A stretch of DNA of 36,159 nucleotides from positions 1 to 36,159 of IMG/VR virus record IMGVR_UViG_3300032245_000376. The stretch is one strand, 5' to 3'. This document shows, piece after piece, positions 9,157 through 17,373 of this stretch. Numbering within the stretch: the stretch's first letter is position 1; each line of letters starts with the position of its first letter. Made by a program: the position numbers and the translations under genes. The notes beneath the pieces are model-generated. The model made no database searches and was not told where the DNA came from. It was given only the letters and a program-made list of their open reading frames with translations. The DNA comes from a virus.

Positions 9157-9540
9157 ATGGCACAGTTACCATTAAATAAATTTTTAACCAAAACATCAAA
9201 ACTAAGCACAAGTACAACGGCCACTGTTTATACAGCACCAATTGGTGTTACTTCCATTGTATTAATGGCGCAAGTTTCAAATCTTACAACTGAAACACAT
9301 ACCGTGACTTTTGTACATCATAGATATAAAACTATCCTCCCCGATGCTCAAGGTTTTGGTGGACAACCAGGTAATACAGACAGTGTATTAGTTAATCAAT
9401 ATGCTATTCCTGCAAATGATGCTGGCTCTCCTTTATCAGGAAAGTTGATTATTGAAGAATTAGACAGTATACGTGCGTATGCAGATACAACAGGTACAAT
9501 GCAATTGGTATTGAGTATACTACAAACAGCAAATGCATAA
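9157..9540 (+). CDS. Small virion-type protein (127 aa), unknown role
   Basis: The 127 aa protein starts 11 bases after the giant fibre stop, with AGGAAAG as ribosome site. It looks like a compact beta protein, with TATVYTAPIGVTSIVLMAQV near the N-terminus and LIIEELDSIRAYADTTG near the C-terminus. This pattern resembles small proteins in structural clusters of aquatic phages, but I cannot name a specific one. The tight spacing on both sides places it in one transcription unit with the fibres around it. It could be a fibre connector or decoration protein, which is inference from context only. Confidence 0.75.
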   Translation: MAQLPLNKFLTKTSKLSTSTTATVYTAPIGVTSIVLMAQVSNLTTETHTVTFVHHRYKTILPDAQGFGGQPGNTDSVLVNQYAIPANDAGSPLSGKLIIEELDSIRAYADTTGTMQLVLSILQTANA

Positions 9541-9555
9541 ACAGGATAATATATA

Positions 9556-10749
9556 ATGCCAGGATTATTAAGTGGATCAATTTTAAGGTCAGGAGGTAGC
9601 GGACAGTTTATTAAACTGCAAGACGCTATGCCACAACTGCCTGCAAGTCCCAGTACCAGTACGGGCTATACACTTATCACAAGTGATAAACTGATAACTA
9701 CCTATGCAAGCAGTTTAGGTAATGTACAGTTTAACGTAGGTACAATGTATGTTAATACCACTGGCACAAATTTAAGACTAGTAGGAACAGGAACATTAAG
9801 TGTAGTTGTCAGTGGGGGATCTATTTCCACAAATACAAATACAGGTGCATTAGTTGTTGAAGGCGGATTAGGTGTATGGGGTGACACTTATATTGGAGGA
9901 ACACTAGTATCTACGGTATTCACAGCAACCACTGCTACTATAGTAAATCTTTCAGTACAGCATCTAGATGTTTACTCAACAGGAACATTTCATTCTGATC
10001 TAAGAGTTCTTGGCGACAGTTATATGTTAGGAGAATTAAATGTCACAGGAACAGGATCAGTAGATCTTTCTCCACAAGCCGCCAGTGTTTACATTCAACC
10101 AACGCTAGGCGGTTCTATTACAATTCAACCTAGCGTGCCGGGAAATATCAACAACATGGCCATTGGTGCATTTAATCCACAAGACTCGCACTTCTTAAAT
10201 TCCTATGCTACTAATTTTATTGGACTTGCAACAACTGCTACAAATTTAGAAAAAGGTGCTTTAGGCAGTATTCCCTATCAAACCAGTAGCGGAACCACTG
10301 CGTTTATCGATATAGGCTCTACAAATACAGTACTAGTTTCTAACGGTTCAACTGCAACATGGAGTAATGCGGCTAATTTAAGTGTAAGTACAGCAACCTA
10401 TGCTGACAATGTATTCATACATACAACATCTAGCGGAAACTATGCTATTATCCTAAGCACAGGAACCAATGCCTACGAACAATTAACAGAAGATTCAAAC
10501 TTTGCATATAATGCTGATGTTAGACAACTGCTAATTCCTAGCATATCGGCTTCTCAAAGTATATACAGTCGGGAAGGAAATCCAAATGAAAACAATTTAT
10601 TGTATGTACCTATATCAACACTATCTGTCGGAACGCCCCCTGCAAGTCCTAGACTTGGCGATTTTTGGATAGACCCGAGCCAAGGCGCAACATTCCAATA
10701 TATGCAAGACGGCGCAAATAAAGTTTGGATACAATTTACAGGACTATAA
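9556..10749 (+). CDS. Tail fibre-like protein (397 aa)
   Basis: The N-terminus (MPGLLSGSILRSGGSGQFIK, then DAMPQLPASPSTSTGYTLIT) resembles that of fibre proteins in aquatic phages. One canonical fibre repeat follows at about residues 92-115 (TNTGALVVEGGLGVWGDTYI). Residues about 232-280 carry one copy of the 'GxxGSIPYQTxxGTTAF' module that is multiplied in the two longest downstream fibres. The C-terminal segment has a GDFWIDPSQGATFQY...VWIQFTGL ending, a short Trp-containing beta motif seen in several neighbours. CAGGATAA in front of the ATG may serve as ribosome site. It is probably part of the late fibre operon; its attachment point on the virion is not evident. Confidence 0.82.
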   Translation: MPGLLSGSILRSGGSGQFIKLQDAMPQLPASPSTSTGYTLITSDKLITTYASSLGNVQFNVGTMYVNTTGTNLRLVGTGTLSVVVSGGSISTNTNTGALVVEGGLGVWGDTYIGGTLVSTVFTATTATIVNLSVQHLDVYSTGTFHSDLRVLGDSYMLGELNVTGTGSVDLSPQAASVYIQPTLGGSITIQPSVPGNINNMAIGAFNPQDSHFLNSYATNFIGLATTATNLEKGALGSIPYQTSSGTTAFIDIGSTNTVLVSNGSTATWSNAANLSVSTATYADNVFIHTTSSGNYAIILSTGTNAYEQLTEDSNFAYNADVRQLLIPSISASQSIYSREGNPNENNLLYVPISTLSVGTPPASPRLGDFWIDPSQGATFQYMQDGANKVWIQFTGL

Positions 10750-10758
10750 GAGTATAAT

Positions 10759-11943
10759 ATGTCATCAATTTTTCCAGTACCCAGTTATGTAGGGCAAGAA
10801 TTTACAATAGGAACCACAACTTATCGGTGGACAGGTTATGCTTGGATTAAAGTTGCCGAGTCAACACAGTTAGTAAATCTTACACTACAGAATTTAACTG
10901 CTACAAATTCACTATCAGTTACAACAACTACAAATGCTACCAGTACAACCTCAGGAGCATTACAGGTCGTAGGCGGTGTAGGAATAGGACAAGATGTTTG
11001 GATTGGCGGCATGGTTCATATTGCCAACACATCTACCATAGACAATGCAGAAATCATTACAACATCAACATTGGTAAAATATGTTCAGCAACCCCTGTTT
11101 GTTGCAGGAACAGATACTGCAATTACTACTTCAACTGTGGGGTTTATAGAAACAGTTAGAATATGGAACACCAGTACACTACAAACAGTAACAGATCGCG
11201 GCCACACAACTACAAATCAGGTTGTTATTTCAAATGCAACAGCCGCAACCTCATTAGGTACAGGGGCTTTAATCATTACTGGTGGCATTAGTGCAGGTGG
11301 AGATCTATGGTTAGGTGGTACAATTTATAGCGGCGGTGTACCGGTAATTACCACAACTACTCTAGTTGACTCTTTCCAGTCTGGTGCAGATATTAAAATT
11401 ACTAATACTAGTTCTTTTACTGGACCAGTTATACTTATTTCCAACACCTCTACGTTTCAATCTGTTATAGGTAGGGGAAGTACTACTACTAATCAAGTAT
11501 TTTTTGCAAATACTACCAATTCTACATCCAGTAGCACAGGTGCAGTGGTTATTAGTGGGGGACTAGGTGTTGCAGGTAGAATTAATTCTGAGAGTGTTCA
11601 AATTGCAGACACTGTAATAGATTCCGGGCTGATTTTGGTAAATACAACGGACACAACTGTGATAGATTCATATTCGACGGATCAATATAGAACTTCGAAG
11701 TATCTAATACAGATAGATGATGGAACAGGATCGGGAGCAAGTTTTCAAACTGTTGAAATGCTGTTATTAGTTGATAATGATAAAACAGTATACGCAACAG
11801 AATACGCGGTTCTTTCATCAAACGGAGAATTAGGTAGTTTTGCGGCAGATGTACAAAATGATAATATAATGAGATTATATTTTACAGCATATCAAGCATC
11901 CAGCAAGACTTTGAAGATTTTTAGAACAACGATGACAAGTTAA
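10759..11943 (+). CDS. Tail fibre-like protein with conserved C-terminal domain (394 aa)
   Basis: A small N-terminal domain (residues 1-36, ending in TTYRWTGYAWIKVAES) is followed by three repeats of the type TSxxTGAxxxxGGxGxxxxxxxGG (about residues 60-85, 165-190 and 255-275). Two of them are preceded by a TLQTVTDRGHTTTNQV-type motif (also FQSVIGRGSTTTNQV). The C-terminal 100 residues (from about 302: IDSYSTDQYRTSKYLIQIDD) are homologous to the C-terminus of the next gene, which suggests an exchangeable fibre tip or trimerisation domain. It starts 10 bases after the previous stop, consistent with one operon. Confidence 0.82.
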   Translation: MSSIFPVPSYVGQEFTIGTTTYRWTGYAWIKVAESTQLVNLTLQNLTATNSLSVTTTTNATSTTSGALQVVGGVGIGQDVWIGGMVHIANTSTIDNAEIITTSTLVKYVQQPLFVAGTDTAITTSTVGFIETVRIWNTSTLQTVTDRGHTTTNQVVISNATAATSLGTGALIITGGISAGGDLWLGGTIYSGGVPVITTTTLVDSFQSGADIKITNTSSFTGPVILISNTSTFQSVIGRGSTTTNQVFFANTTNSTSSSTGAVVISGGLGVAGRINSESVQIADTVIDSGLILVNTTDTTVIDSYSTDQYRTSKYLIQIDDGTGSGASFQTVEMLLLVDNDKTVYATEYAVLSSNGELGSFAADVQNDNIMRLYFTAYQASSKTLKIFRTTMTS

Positions 11944-11957
11944 AGGAAATAACACAA

Positions 11958-14900
11958 ATGGCACTAACATCAATCACTAAAGACTTTGTTATCAAAGCGG
12001 GTATAACCACAGAAGGTACCCTTTTTGCAACAACGTCAACCGGGCAGACCGGAACGCTACAGGTCCTTGGTGGTGCCGCAATTGCTAAAAACTTAGTAGT
12101 TGGAACAACAGCAACAATTTGGGGTAACTCAACGCTGGTAGGTACGCTGAACGTTACTGGTTATAGCCAGGTAAGTCTACTAACTGCAACTATTTTTACG
12201 GCAACTAGTGCTAACATTATTGGTAACGAAACAGTCGGCGGAAACCTAGCAGTTACCGGCCTGTTTACCGCCACAGGTGCAAGTGAATTAGGTAATACAT
12301 TAAAAGTTGCAGGCAACAGTCTATTCAACGGTGCAGTAAACACATTTAGTGGTGCGCTATTTGTTACAGGTACAAACATTTTCACAGTAGGCACAGGTGC
12401 AAGTGCATTGGGCGGTTCTTTAAACGTTGCCGGTATAACAAGTCTTACAACTAACACCACAGCAGCCAATGCTGGAACAGGTGCATTGGTTGTTACCGGT
12501 GGTACTTATATTGGTGATAACTTAATTGTTAAAAGCACAGCATGGAATACTGCAACCAACACAGCCAACGCAATCTATACAGCGGGTGGTATCTATGCCG
12601 ATCGGGGATTAACTGTTGCAGGACCAACGTTATTCAAAGATATTGTTACATTTAACGGTACTGCCACCTACGTATTAAGTACAAATACATACTATACGGA
12701 CAACTTAATTGAATTGCATACTCCTCCCTCAGGTGTATACGGTCAATGGACATTAGACGACGGTAAGGATATTGGTTTCCGTTTCCACTACTATACAAAC
12801 TCAACAGATACCAATGCCGCCCTAGTTCTAGACAACACAACAAAATATCTTGACTGGTACAGTTCGGGTGCTGAATCAACAACTGGCGACTTCAGCAGTG
12901 CTACATTTGGTACATTTAGAACTGGTAGTATTATACTGGCAGGTGGCACAGCCGCAACCAGTACCATAACAGGATCGTTACAGATTACTAACGGTGGTAT
13001 AGGTGTTGGTGGTGCAGTATGGGCCAATACATTAAATGCTACAAACTTAACAACAGCCAGTGGTATTGTTTACAGTATCAATAACAAATTACAAAACACT
13101 CCTGTTACCTGGAACGATACTACACAACGTCTAGTTGGTACTATTGACTTATCCAATACAGCAACCAACATTACCGGCGGTTTAGCCGGTAGTATGCCAT
13201 ATCAAACAGCCGCAGGTCAAACAACCATGTTGGCTATTGGTACAAACGGTTATATTCTAACAGTCACAGGCGGAAACCCATCATGGCAACCAGTAAGCGG
13301 ATTGACTGCTGGTCTTGCTACCACAGCAACTAACATTGCTGGTGGTTTAAAAGATCAAGTTCCTTATCAGACTGCACCAGGACAAACAGCATTCAATGCA
13401 GGAATGACATTTAACGGTACTATTTTTACTGCTACAAACATCACAGTTAGTGGAACAAGTAATAGTACAGGATACAATAATAACACTGGTGCGTTAATTG
13501 TACGTGGCGGCGCCGCAATTAATAACGACTTATGGGTTGGCGGTGATATTAACCTACAAGGATCATTATTCTTAAAAGGTGTTGGCCTTGATCAAATTAC
13601 AGGTAGCACAGGTACGTTCGACTTTGTAATAATTGAAGGTACTGGCACAGCATTAACAGTTAATAACGGAGTTTCCATTGGCGGTGTCACAACAATGACC
13701 AGTACAACTCCGTCATTGGGATCGGCTACTGCTGGACCATTACAGGTAGCCGGCGGTGTAGGCATTGCTAAAGACATCTATGTAGGTACAACTGCTACTG
13801 TTGCTGGCGCACTGCTTGCAACTGGTACAACTCCTAGTTTAGGTGTTGCTACAGCAGGTGTTATACAGGCCACAGGTGGCGTGGGCATTGCCAAAGACAT
13901 CTATGTTGGTACAACTGCCACAGTAGCAGGAACATTCTATGCAACAAGTACTGCACCAGCATTATCAGGTGGACCAATAGTAGCGGCAATTGAAGTTTCT
14001 GGCGGTGTTGATATTTCTAAAGATATCTATGTAGGCACAACTGCAACTATTGCAGGTGTTACATTCCACAACAATACAACTCCAAGTTTGGCTTCTGCCA
14101 CACAAGGTGCTGTTCAAACCACAGGTGGTGTTGGAATTGCCAAAGATATCTATGTTGGTACAACTGCCACAGTAGCAGGTGCGGCCAGTGTTGGTACAAG
14201 TTTAACAGTAACTGGATACAGTTCATTAAACGGTGGTGCCACGGCCAGTGCTCTAACAGTAACCAACGCATTACTAGTAAGTGGATACACAACATTAAAT
14301 GGCGGCGCTACGATCAGTGCCGCAACCGTAACTAACGCATTACTGGTAAGTGGATACACAACATTGAATGGTGGTGCTACAATCAGTGCGGCCACTGTAA
14401 CCAACGCATTACTGGTAAGTGGATACACAACATTGAATGGTGGTGCTACCCTAAGTGCCGCCACAGTTACAAACACATTATTAGCAGCCAGTACAACTCC
14501 AAGTTTAGGTGTTGCTGCCGCAGGTGCAGTACAGGTAACTGGTGGTGTAGGCGTTGCCAAAGACTTATATGTAGGTACAACTGCTACTATTGCTGGTGTA
14601 ACTTTCCATAACAACACAACCCCTACATTGGCTTCTGCAACAGCAGGCGCAGTACAGACTACAGGTGGTGTTGGTATTGCTAAAGACTTGTATGTGGGTA
14701 CAACTGCTACTCTAGCAGGTTCGTTAGCAGTAACCGGATTTAGTTCACTAAGCGGTGGGGCTACTCTAAGCGCGGCCACAGTAACTAACGCACTAGTTGT
14801 GACTGGTTATACTTCACTGAACGGTGGTGCTACAATCAGTGCCGCTACAGTTACAAACACGTTAAGTGTAACTGGTAGAACATCATTAACTGATGTCAGT

Positions 14901-15581
14901 GTCAGTCAAACACTTACTGCAACTAACCTTGTTATTACAGGTACTGCAACTTTACCAAGTGTGGTTACATTATCTGCACTAACAGTTACAAACTTAACAG
15001 TTACCAACAACGAAACAGTTGGTAATAATCTAAGTGTTGCTAACTTGTTTACTGCAACCGGTGCCTCTGTATTTGGCAGTACAATTGGTGTAACAGGTAT
15101 TGCAACGTTCAACAGCACACAAGACAGTAATGCAACTAACAACGGTTCTATTGTTACACTAGGTGGTGTAGGTATTACTAAGAACTTGGTAGTAGGTAGT
15201 GCAGTAACCATTGGTTCAGTAAGCACACAGACTGTTGTTCCTGCAATCTACAGCAACAACAGTTTATACTCAAGTTATACCAGTGGTTATATTACAACCA
15301 ACGCTCAAGCCACTTTAGATACATATAGTGCCAGTGCATATAGAACTGCCAAATATATTGTACAGATTGTTGACGGTACTAAGATTCACGTTGAAGAGAT
15401 TCTAGTGTTCCACGATGGTACAAACGTATATCTAACTGAATATGCAATTGCTACAAGTCAGGGCGAACTAGGTACATTTGATGCTGCCTTGGGTGGTGGT
15501 ACAGTTACAGTATCGTTTACTCCTAACTATACCCCAACAAGCATGACTATCAAGTTGAATAGAACAACAATTACATTGTAA
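11958..15581 (+). CDS. Long tail fibre-like protein with tandem repeats (1207 aa)
   Basis: This long repetitive Thr/Ala/Gly-rich protein is typical of phage fibre shafts. Residues about 193-320 hold a non-repetitive module with LDDGKDIGFRFHYY that recurs in the 1456 aa fibre downstream. Residues about 400-510 carry two 'PYQTAxGQT' modules. From residue 583 there are copies of a 41 aa repeat (TTPSLGxATAGxxQxxGGVGIAKDIYVGTTATVAG...). These are interrupted and followed by 23 aa units (SGYTTLNGGATISAATVTNA). The last 100 residues (from about 1105, with LDTYSASAYRTAKYIVQIVD) form a globular domain shared with the previous gene. The ribosome site AAAGGAAAT precedes the ATG. The gene ends at a strong terminator, and the next gene is a glycine-rich adhesin-like protein, as in fibre/adhesin pairs of T-even phages. 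Confidence 0.87.
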   Translation: MALTSITKDFVIKAGITTEGTLFATTSTGQTGTLQVLGGAAIAKNLVVGTTATIWGNSTLVGTLNVTGYSQVSLLTATIFTATSANIIGNETVGGNLAVTGLFTATGASELGNTLKVAGNSLFNGAVNTFSGALFVTGTNIFTVGTGASALGGSLNVAGITSLTTNTTAANAGTGALVVTGGTYIGDNLIVKSTAWNTATNTANAIYTAGGIYADRGLTVAGPTLFKDIVTFNGTATYVLSTNTYYTDNLIELHTPPSGVYGQWTLDDGKDIGFRFHYYTNSTDTNAALVLDNTTKYLDWYSSGAESTTGDFSSATFGTFRTGSIILAGGTAATSTITGSLQITNGGIGVGGAVWANTLNATNLTTASGIVYSINNKLQNTPVTWNDTTQRLVGTIDLSNTATNITGGLAGSMPYQTAAGQTTMLAIGTNGYILTVTGGNPSWQPVSGLTAGLATTATNIAGGLKDQVPYQTAPGQTAFNAGMTFNGTIFTATNITVSGTSNSTGYNNNTGALIVRGGAAINNDLWVGGDINLQGSLFLKGVGLDQITGSTGTFDFVIIEGTGTALTVNNGVSIGGVTTMTSTTPSLGSATAGPLQVAGGVGIAKDIYVGTTATVAGALLATGTTPSLGVATAGVIQATGGVGIAKDIYVGTTATVAGTFYATSTAPALSGGPIVAAIEVSGGVDISKDIYVGTTATIAGVTFHNNTTPSLASATQGAVQTTGGVGIAKDIYVGTTATVAGAASVGTSLTVTGYSSLNGGATASALTVTNALLVSGYTTLNGGATISAATVTNALLVSGYTTLNGGATISAATVTNALLVSGYTTLNGGATLSAATVTNTLLAASTTPSLGVAAAGAVQVTGGVGVAKDLYVGTTATIAGVTFHNNTTPTLASATAGAVQTTGGVGIAKDLYVGTTATLAGSLAVTGFSSLSGGATLSAATVTNALVVTGYTSLNGGATISAATVTNTLSVTGRTSLTDVSVSQTLTATNLVITGTATLPSVVTLSALTVTNLTVTNNETVGNNLSVANLFTATGASVFGSTIGVTGIATFNSTQDSNATNNGSIVTLGGVGITKNLVVGSAVTIGSVSTQTVVPAIYSNNSLYSSYTSGYITTNAQATLDTYSASAYRTAKYIVQIVDGTKIHVEEILVFHDGTNVYLTEYAIATSQGELGTFDAALGGGTVTVSFTPNYTPTSMTIKLNRTTITL
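12535..12940 (+). repeat. Fibre module shared with 21712-22117
   Basis: About 130 codons (with LFKDIVTFNGTATYVLSTN, ELHTPP, DDGKDIGFRFHYY and TTKYLDWYS) are nearly the same at protein level in the 1207 aa and 1456 aa fibres. DNA differences are mostly synonymous, so the two copies have been separate for some time while the protein has been kept. Confidence 0.85.
13704..14210 (+). repeat. Tandem 123-base (41 aa) repeats
   Basis: Four consecutive units of the type TTPSLGxATAGxxQxxGGVGIAKDIYVGTTATVAG start near 13704, 13827, 13950 and 14076. The third is one codon longer and more diverged (VSGGVDISKDIYVG). Two further copies occur at about 14490-14720. They encode shaft repeats of the 1207 aa fibre. 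Confidence 0.85.
14211..14486 (+). repeat. Tandem 69-base (23 aa) repeats, four copies
   Basis: Four head-to-tail units start at 14211, 14280, 14349 and 14418 (SGYTTLNGGATISAATVTNA, then LLV or LLA). The two middle units are identical at protein level and the DNA is very similar. Degenerate copies continue at 14733, 14802, 14871 and about 14937. Confidence 0.9.
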
Positions 15582-15597
15582 AACGTGTAACTTTTAA

Positions 15598-15624
15598 GAA
15601 TAGGATCTTCGGATCCTATTTTTA
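15598..15624 (+). terminator. Rho-independent terminator after the 1207 aa fibre, UUCG tetraloop
   Basis: The stem TAGGATC (15601-15607) pairs with GATCCTA (15612-15618) around TTCG, with upstream A and downstream T tracts. It ends the transcription unit running from the giant fibre gene. Confidence 0.93.
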
Positions 15625-15642
15625 TTTCTTTTTATGGAAAAA

Positions 15643-15649
15643 TAAATAC
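15643..15649 (+). promoter_or_regulatory. Putative late promoter element TAAATAC, 3 bases before a start codon
   Basis: AATAAATACAGT directly precedes the ATG at 15653 and lies 19 bases after a terminator. No ribosome site fits between the motif and the ATG. A transcript from this element would be leaderless or have a very short leader. Confidence 0.55.
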
Positions 15650-15652
15650 AGT

Positions 15653-16849
15653 ATGACCATAATGCAATCATTTTTAGGAAGTGCTCCATCAGTATCATCT
15701 GCACCTACAATTGGTACTGCAACTGCTACTGCTTATAATCAAGCAACTGTTACATTCACTGCACCTTCTTCTAATGGTGGTTCTGCGATAACTTCATATA
15801 CAGCCGTGTCAAGTCCGGGGGGCATTACTGGTACACTGTCTGGTTCAGGTTCAGGCACAATTACTGTTAATGGCTTATCTGAATCAACAAGTTACACATT
15901 TACTGTATATGCGACCAATGCAGTAGGTAATTCAGCCAGTAGTTCGTCATCTAATTCTATAACAACTCCTGCTAATATAGTACCTGGTAATAGCGGAGTA
16001 TATACAGCGTCAACTACATTTACGGTTCCTACTTCATCCGGCGGCACAATTAAAATATTATGTATTGGAGCAGGTGGTGGCGGAGGCGGTGGCACTGGTC
16101 GTTCTGCTATATATCCATATACAGGTGGGGGTGGCGGTGGGTCAGGAGAACTTACACTAAAAACATATACTGTCACTCCAGGCACATCTTTAACAATTAC
16201 TATTAATTCAGTTGGCACAGCCGGTTCTGGGCGAGATGGACAGTATGGTGGGGGTAGTGCAGGCGGTGCAGGCGGTTCAGTAACTGTTAAAAATGGTGCT
16301 ACTATTATAGCGGGTGCGGCAGGTGGTAGCGGTGGTGCATTATCACAACTTTGCCCAAGTACGTTTGATAATAATAACTATAGCGCACACTTTAATCAGA
16401 ATCGAATCGATAATGCCGGAGATGTTGTTAGCGGAGGCAGTGGCGGTACAGGCGGCGCAGGCGCATCAGGATACACTAATCCATTGGCTAGTGCAGGTGG
16501 CAGTGGCGCAGGTTATACTTCAGCCTACGCAGGTGGCGGCGCAGGCGGACGAGGTTTTGCTATTAATACAACAGTTGGTACCGCAACTCCATATAGCGCA
16601 GGTTCTGCAGGAGCAGGTGGCAGAGGAAACGCACCACCGCAGGTATCATATGATATTGGATATTATTGGTTTACTTCTGCTACTAGTTGTAAAGGTGGTG
16701 GTGGCGCAAACACTATTGCCACAACAGGTAGCACCTATGGTGGAGGTGGGGGTGGTGGAGGTATAGATAACGAATATTGCGGTACTACAGGTAAAGCAGT
16801 TGGTGTTGCTGGTGGCACAGGTGCAGTATTCATCTGGTGGGGGTATTGA
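15653..16849 (+). CDS. FN3 plus glycine-rich adhesin-like protein (398 aa)
   Basis: The N-terminal peptide MTIMQSFLGSAP is nearly repeated at the start of the glycine-rich protein at 23582. Residues about 15-107 form a fibronectin type III domain (PTIGTATATAYNQATVTFTA, ITSYTAVSSPGG, VNGLSESTSYTFTVYATNAV). From about residue 138 to the end the protein is dominated by poly-glycine stretches separated by short aromatic and polar loops. It closes with GAVFIWWGY, an ending common in glycine-rich phage receptor-binding proteins. The glycine-rich design and the location directly after a long fibre gene recall gp38 adhesins of T2/S16-type phages, where polyglycine-II helices present variable loops. 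That functional link is inferred. Overlapping ORFs in other frames are composition artefacts. Confidence 0.82.
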   Translation: MTIMQSFLGSAPSVSSAPTIGTATATAYNQATVTFTAPSSNGGSAITSYTAVSSPGGITGTLSGSGSGTITVNGLSESTSYTFTVYATNAVGNSASSSSSNSITTPANIVPGNSGVYTASTTFTVPTSSGGTIKILCIGAGGGGGGGTGRSAIYPYTGGGGGGSGELTLKTYTVTPGTSLTITINSVGTAGSGRDGQYGGGSAGGAGGSVTVKNGATIIAGAAGGSGGALSQLCPSTFDNNNYSAHFNQNRIDNAGDVVSGGSGGTGGAGASGYTNPLASAGGSGAGYTSAYAGGGAGGRGFAINTTVGTATPYSAGSAGAGGRGNAPPQVSYDIGYYWFTSATSCKGGGGANTIATTGSTYGGGGGGGGIDNEYCGTTGKAVGVAGGTGAVFIWWGY

Positions 16850-16850
16850 C

Positions 16851-17279
16851 ATGAATGCACCGGTTATTACAATAGGATGTGTATCTAATCTTTACAGCAG
16901 ACAAATGCACTTTATAAACAAAGGAGATGTTGAACTAGGACACACTCATTTGTATGATCATTTCACATTACTGGCTGCTGGTAGCCTTCGAGTTACTATC
17001 GACGGCGCTGACACAGTGTTCACTGCACCAAACATGATTTTTATTAGAAAAGACAAAAATCATAGATTAGAAGCACTAGAGGACAATACAGTGGCATACT
17101 GTATTCATCCATTAAGAAATAATGATAAATCTGGCGATATAATGGACCCGAGTATGATTCCAATGATTCCTCCCAACGGCGGCACATATCAGCCAGGGTC
17201 CGAGGCGTTGGTAACACCTGCTTTTGAAATTGAAGATTACTGTCCTATCCCAACTGAAATTATTGGTAAAACTGTGTAA
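16851..17279 (+). CDS. Cupin-fold protein (142 aa)
   Basis: The ATG at 16851 starts one base after the preceding stop, with a GGTGGGGG ribosome-like stretch upstream. An earlier in-frame ATG at 16800 would overlap the adhesin gene and add non-conserved residues. Cupin motif 1 is visible as GHTHLYDHFTLLAAGSLRV (H31, H33, possibly H37, and G44). Motif 2 is around NMIFIRKDKNHRLEAL (H71). These would give a three-histidine metal site in a small beta-barrel. The C-terminal 50 residues are Pro-rich (SMIPMIPPNGGTYQPG). The substrate is not predictable. It is translationally linked to an adhesin gene and sits inside the fibre cluster, so a role in virion structure or in modifying sugars or fibres is possible. 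Neither is shown. Confidence 0.78.
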   Translation: MNAPVITIGCVSNLYSRQMHFINKGDVELGHTHLYDHFTLLAAGSLRVTIDGADTVFTAPNMIFIRKDKNHRLEALEDNTVAYCIHPLRNNDKSGDIMDPSMIPMIPPNGGTYQPGSEALVTPAFEIEDYCPIPTEIIGKTV

Positions 17280-17305
17280 AAGATCTCCAGTCCCTATTCT
17301 TATTT

Positions 17306-17313
17306 TATAAATG
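17306..17313 (+). promoter_or_regulatory. Possible late promoter TATAAATG
   Basis: TATAAATG differs from the T4 late consensus TATAAATA at one base. It lies in the 94-base gap between the cupin stop and the next start at 17374, leaving a leader of about 55 bases. A second candidate, CTAAATAAC at 17331, lies further down in the loop of a hairpin. Confidence 0.4.
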
Positions 17314-17325
17314 CTATTTTACCGT

Positions 17326-17348
17326 TTGGGCTAAATAACACTAGCCAA
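17326..17348 (+). promoter_or_regulatory. Hairpin in the leader of the tail-collar fibre gene
   Basis: TTGG(G)CTA at 17326-17333 can pair with TAGCCAA at 17342-17348 around an eight-base loop AATAACAC, with one bulged G. It has no T tract, so it is not a classic terminator. It could be an mRNA-stability or translation element, or chance. Confidence 0.35.
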
Positions 17349-17373
17349 TTGGTGGAAAGGGAAACTAAGGGCA

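Noticed and set aside
14150-14779. 209-codon open frame on the minus strand
   Set aside because: It lies exactly over the tandem repeats of the 1207 aa fibre. Its repetitive Pro/Val/Ala composition is the reverse reading of the fibre repeats, and the sense frame has a clear family pattern.
13704-14960. Possible CRISPR or other non-coding repeat array
   Set aside because: The repeats have no unique spacers, keep a multiple of three bases, and encode a continuous fibre shaft.
16314-16766. 150-codon open frame overlapping the first glycine-rich gene
   Set aside because: The GGN-rich coding sequence gives Val/Ala/Gln-rich open reading in a shifted frame. The same artefact appears in the second glycine-rich gene at 24012-24371.
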